NCBI GenBank assembly: GCA_016203375.1 | Contig: JACQMX010000001.1 | Coordinates: forward strand, 1-5,266 | Length of the DNA: 5,266 nucleotides | From: Candidatus Woesearchaeota archaeon | Lineage (GTDB): Archaea; Nanobdellota; Nanobdellia; Woesearchaeales; UBA12501 | Direction of reading: 5' to 3' | Shown here: positions 5,115 through 5,266 of the stretch, one piece after another | Layout: the number at the start of each line of letters is the position of its first letter | Numbering within the stretch: the first letter of the stretch is position 1 | Program-made: the position numbers and the translations under genes | Notes under the pieces: generated by a model | The model's input: the letters and a program-made list of their open reading frames with translations, nothing else | Told to the model about the DNA's origin: nothing | Database searches by the model: none

Positions 5115-5266
5115 TTATTCATTGATCGTTATTTTTTTGATGACAACATCTTCTACCGGCTTATCGCCAGGACCAGCTTTCACCGTACTAATCGCTTTTA
5201 CAACATCATATTTTTCAATAACCTTACCAAAAATACTGTGCTTGCCATCAAGCCATGGTGTAGGAG
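5115..5266 (-). CDS. cyclophilin-type peptidyl-prolyl cis-trans isomerase, C-terminal part
   Basis: The last 49 codons of a gene whose 5' part lies beyond the window. Reading from 5264 downward, the protein begins PTPWLDGKHSIFGKV and ends KKITINE before a TAA at 5115-5117. The WLDGKHxxFGKV motif holds the Trp and His that correspond to W121 and H126 of human cyclophilin A, in the substrate and cyclosporin pocket. The following YDVVKAI and the final DVVIKKITI strand also fit the family's C-terminus. Cyclophilins catalyse proline isomerisation during protein folding; this one is probably a short single-domain cytosolic form, but its N-terminus, and so any signal peptide, is not visible. It is 11 bases upstream of gatA on the same strand, with no TATA-like element in that gap, so the gat genes probably share its promoter. 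Confidence 0.88.
   Translation of the reverse strand, partial: PTPWLDGKHSIFGKVIEKYDVVKAISTVKAGPGDKPVEDVVIKKITINE

Overview
The window looks like chromosomal DNA of an archaeon, most likely of a DPANN-type lineage (Woesearchaeota-like). This assignment is inference. It rests on a class 1B SpeD, a GatA/GatB pair with archaeal-style but divergent motifs, an Mre11-like nuclease with unusual active-site loops, and TATA-type promoters placed so that at least two genes should be leaderless. I see no mobile element, tRNA, rRNA, CRISPR array or phage gene. The content is housekeeping rather than accessory.

Layout. On the + strand there are three genes: an Mre11/SbcD-family nuclease (59-1282), an AT-rich 274-base control region (1283-1556), a pyruvoyl-type S-adenosylmethionine decarboxylase speD (1557-1967), and an unrecognised 80-residue protein (2011-2253). 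On the - strand, read right to left, there is the 3' end of a cyclophilin-type peptidyl-prolyl isomerase (5115-5266, cut by the window edge), then gatA (3682-5103) and gatB (2250-3671). The three - strand genes are 11 and 10 bases apart and are probably one operon. The two blocks converge, and the stop codons of the 80-aa gene and gatB overlap.

How the genes work together. GatA and GatB are the glutaminase and kinase/transamidase subunits of the amidotransferase that makes Gln-tRNA(Gln) and/or Asn-tRNA(Asn) from mischarged Glu- or Asp-tRNA. The third subunit, GatC, is not in the window. SpeD supplies decarboxylated AdoMet for polyamine synthesis unless it has a changed substrate. The Mre11-like protein belongs to double-strand-break processing, but no rad50 follows it.

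Points most worth a second look are: the Asn-to-Ser and His-to-Asn changes in the Mre11 active site; the changed amidase signature in GatA around a retained catalytic triad; the speD upstream region, where an imperfect inverted repeat encloses a TATA-like core and a five-codon in-frame mini-ORF overlaps the Shine-Dalgarno sequence; and the same TTTTTATA octamer 21-22 bases before two start codons. I did not find a convincing new multi-gene system here.
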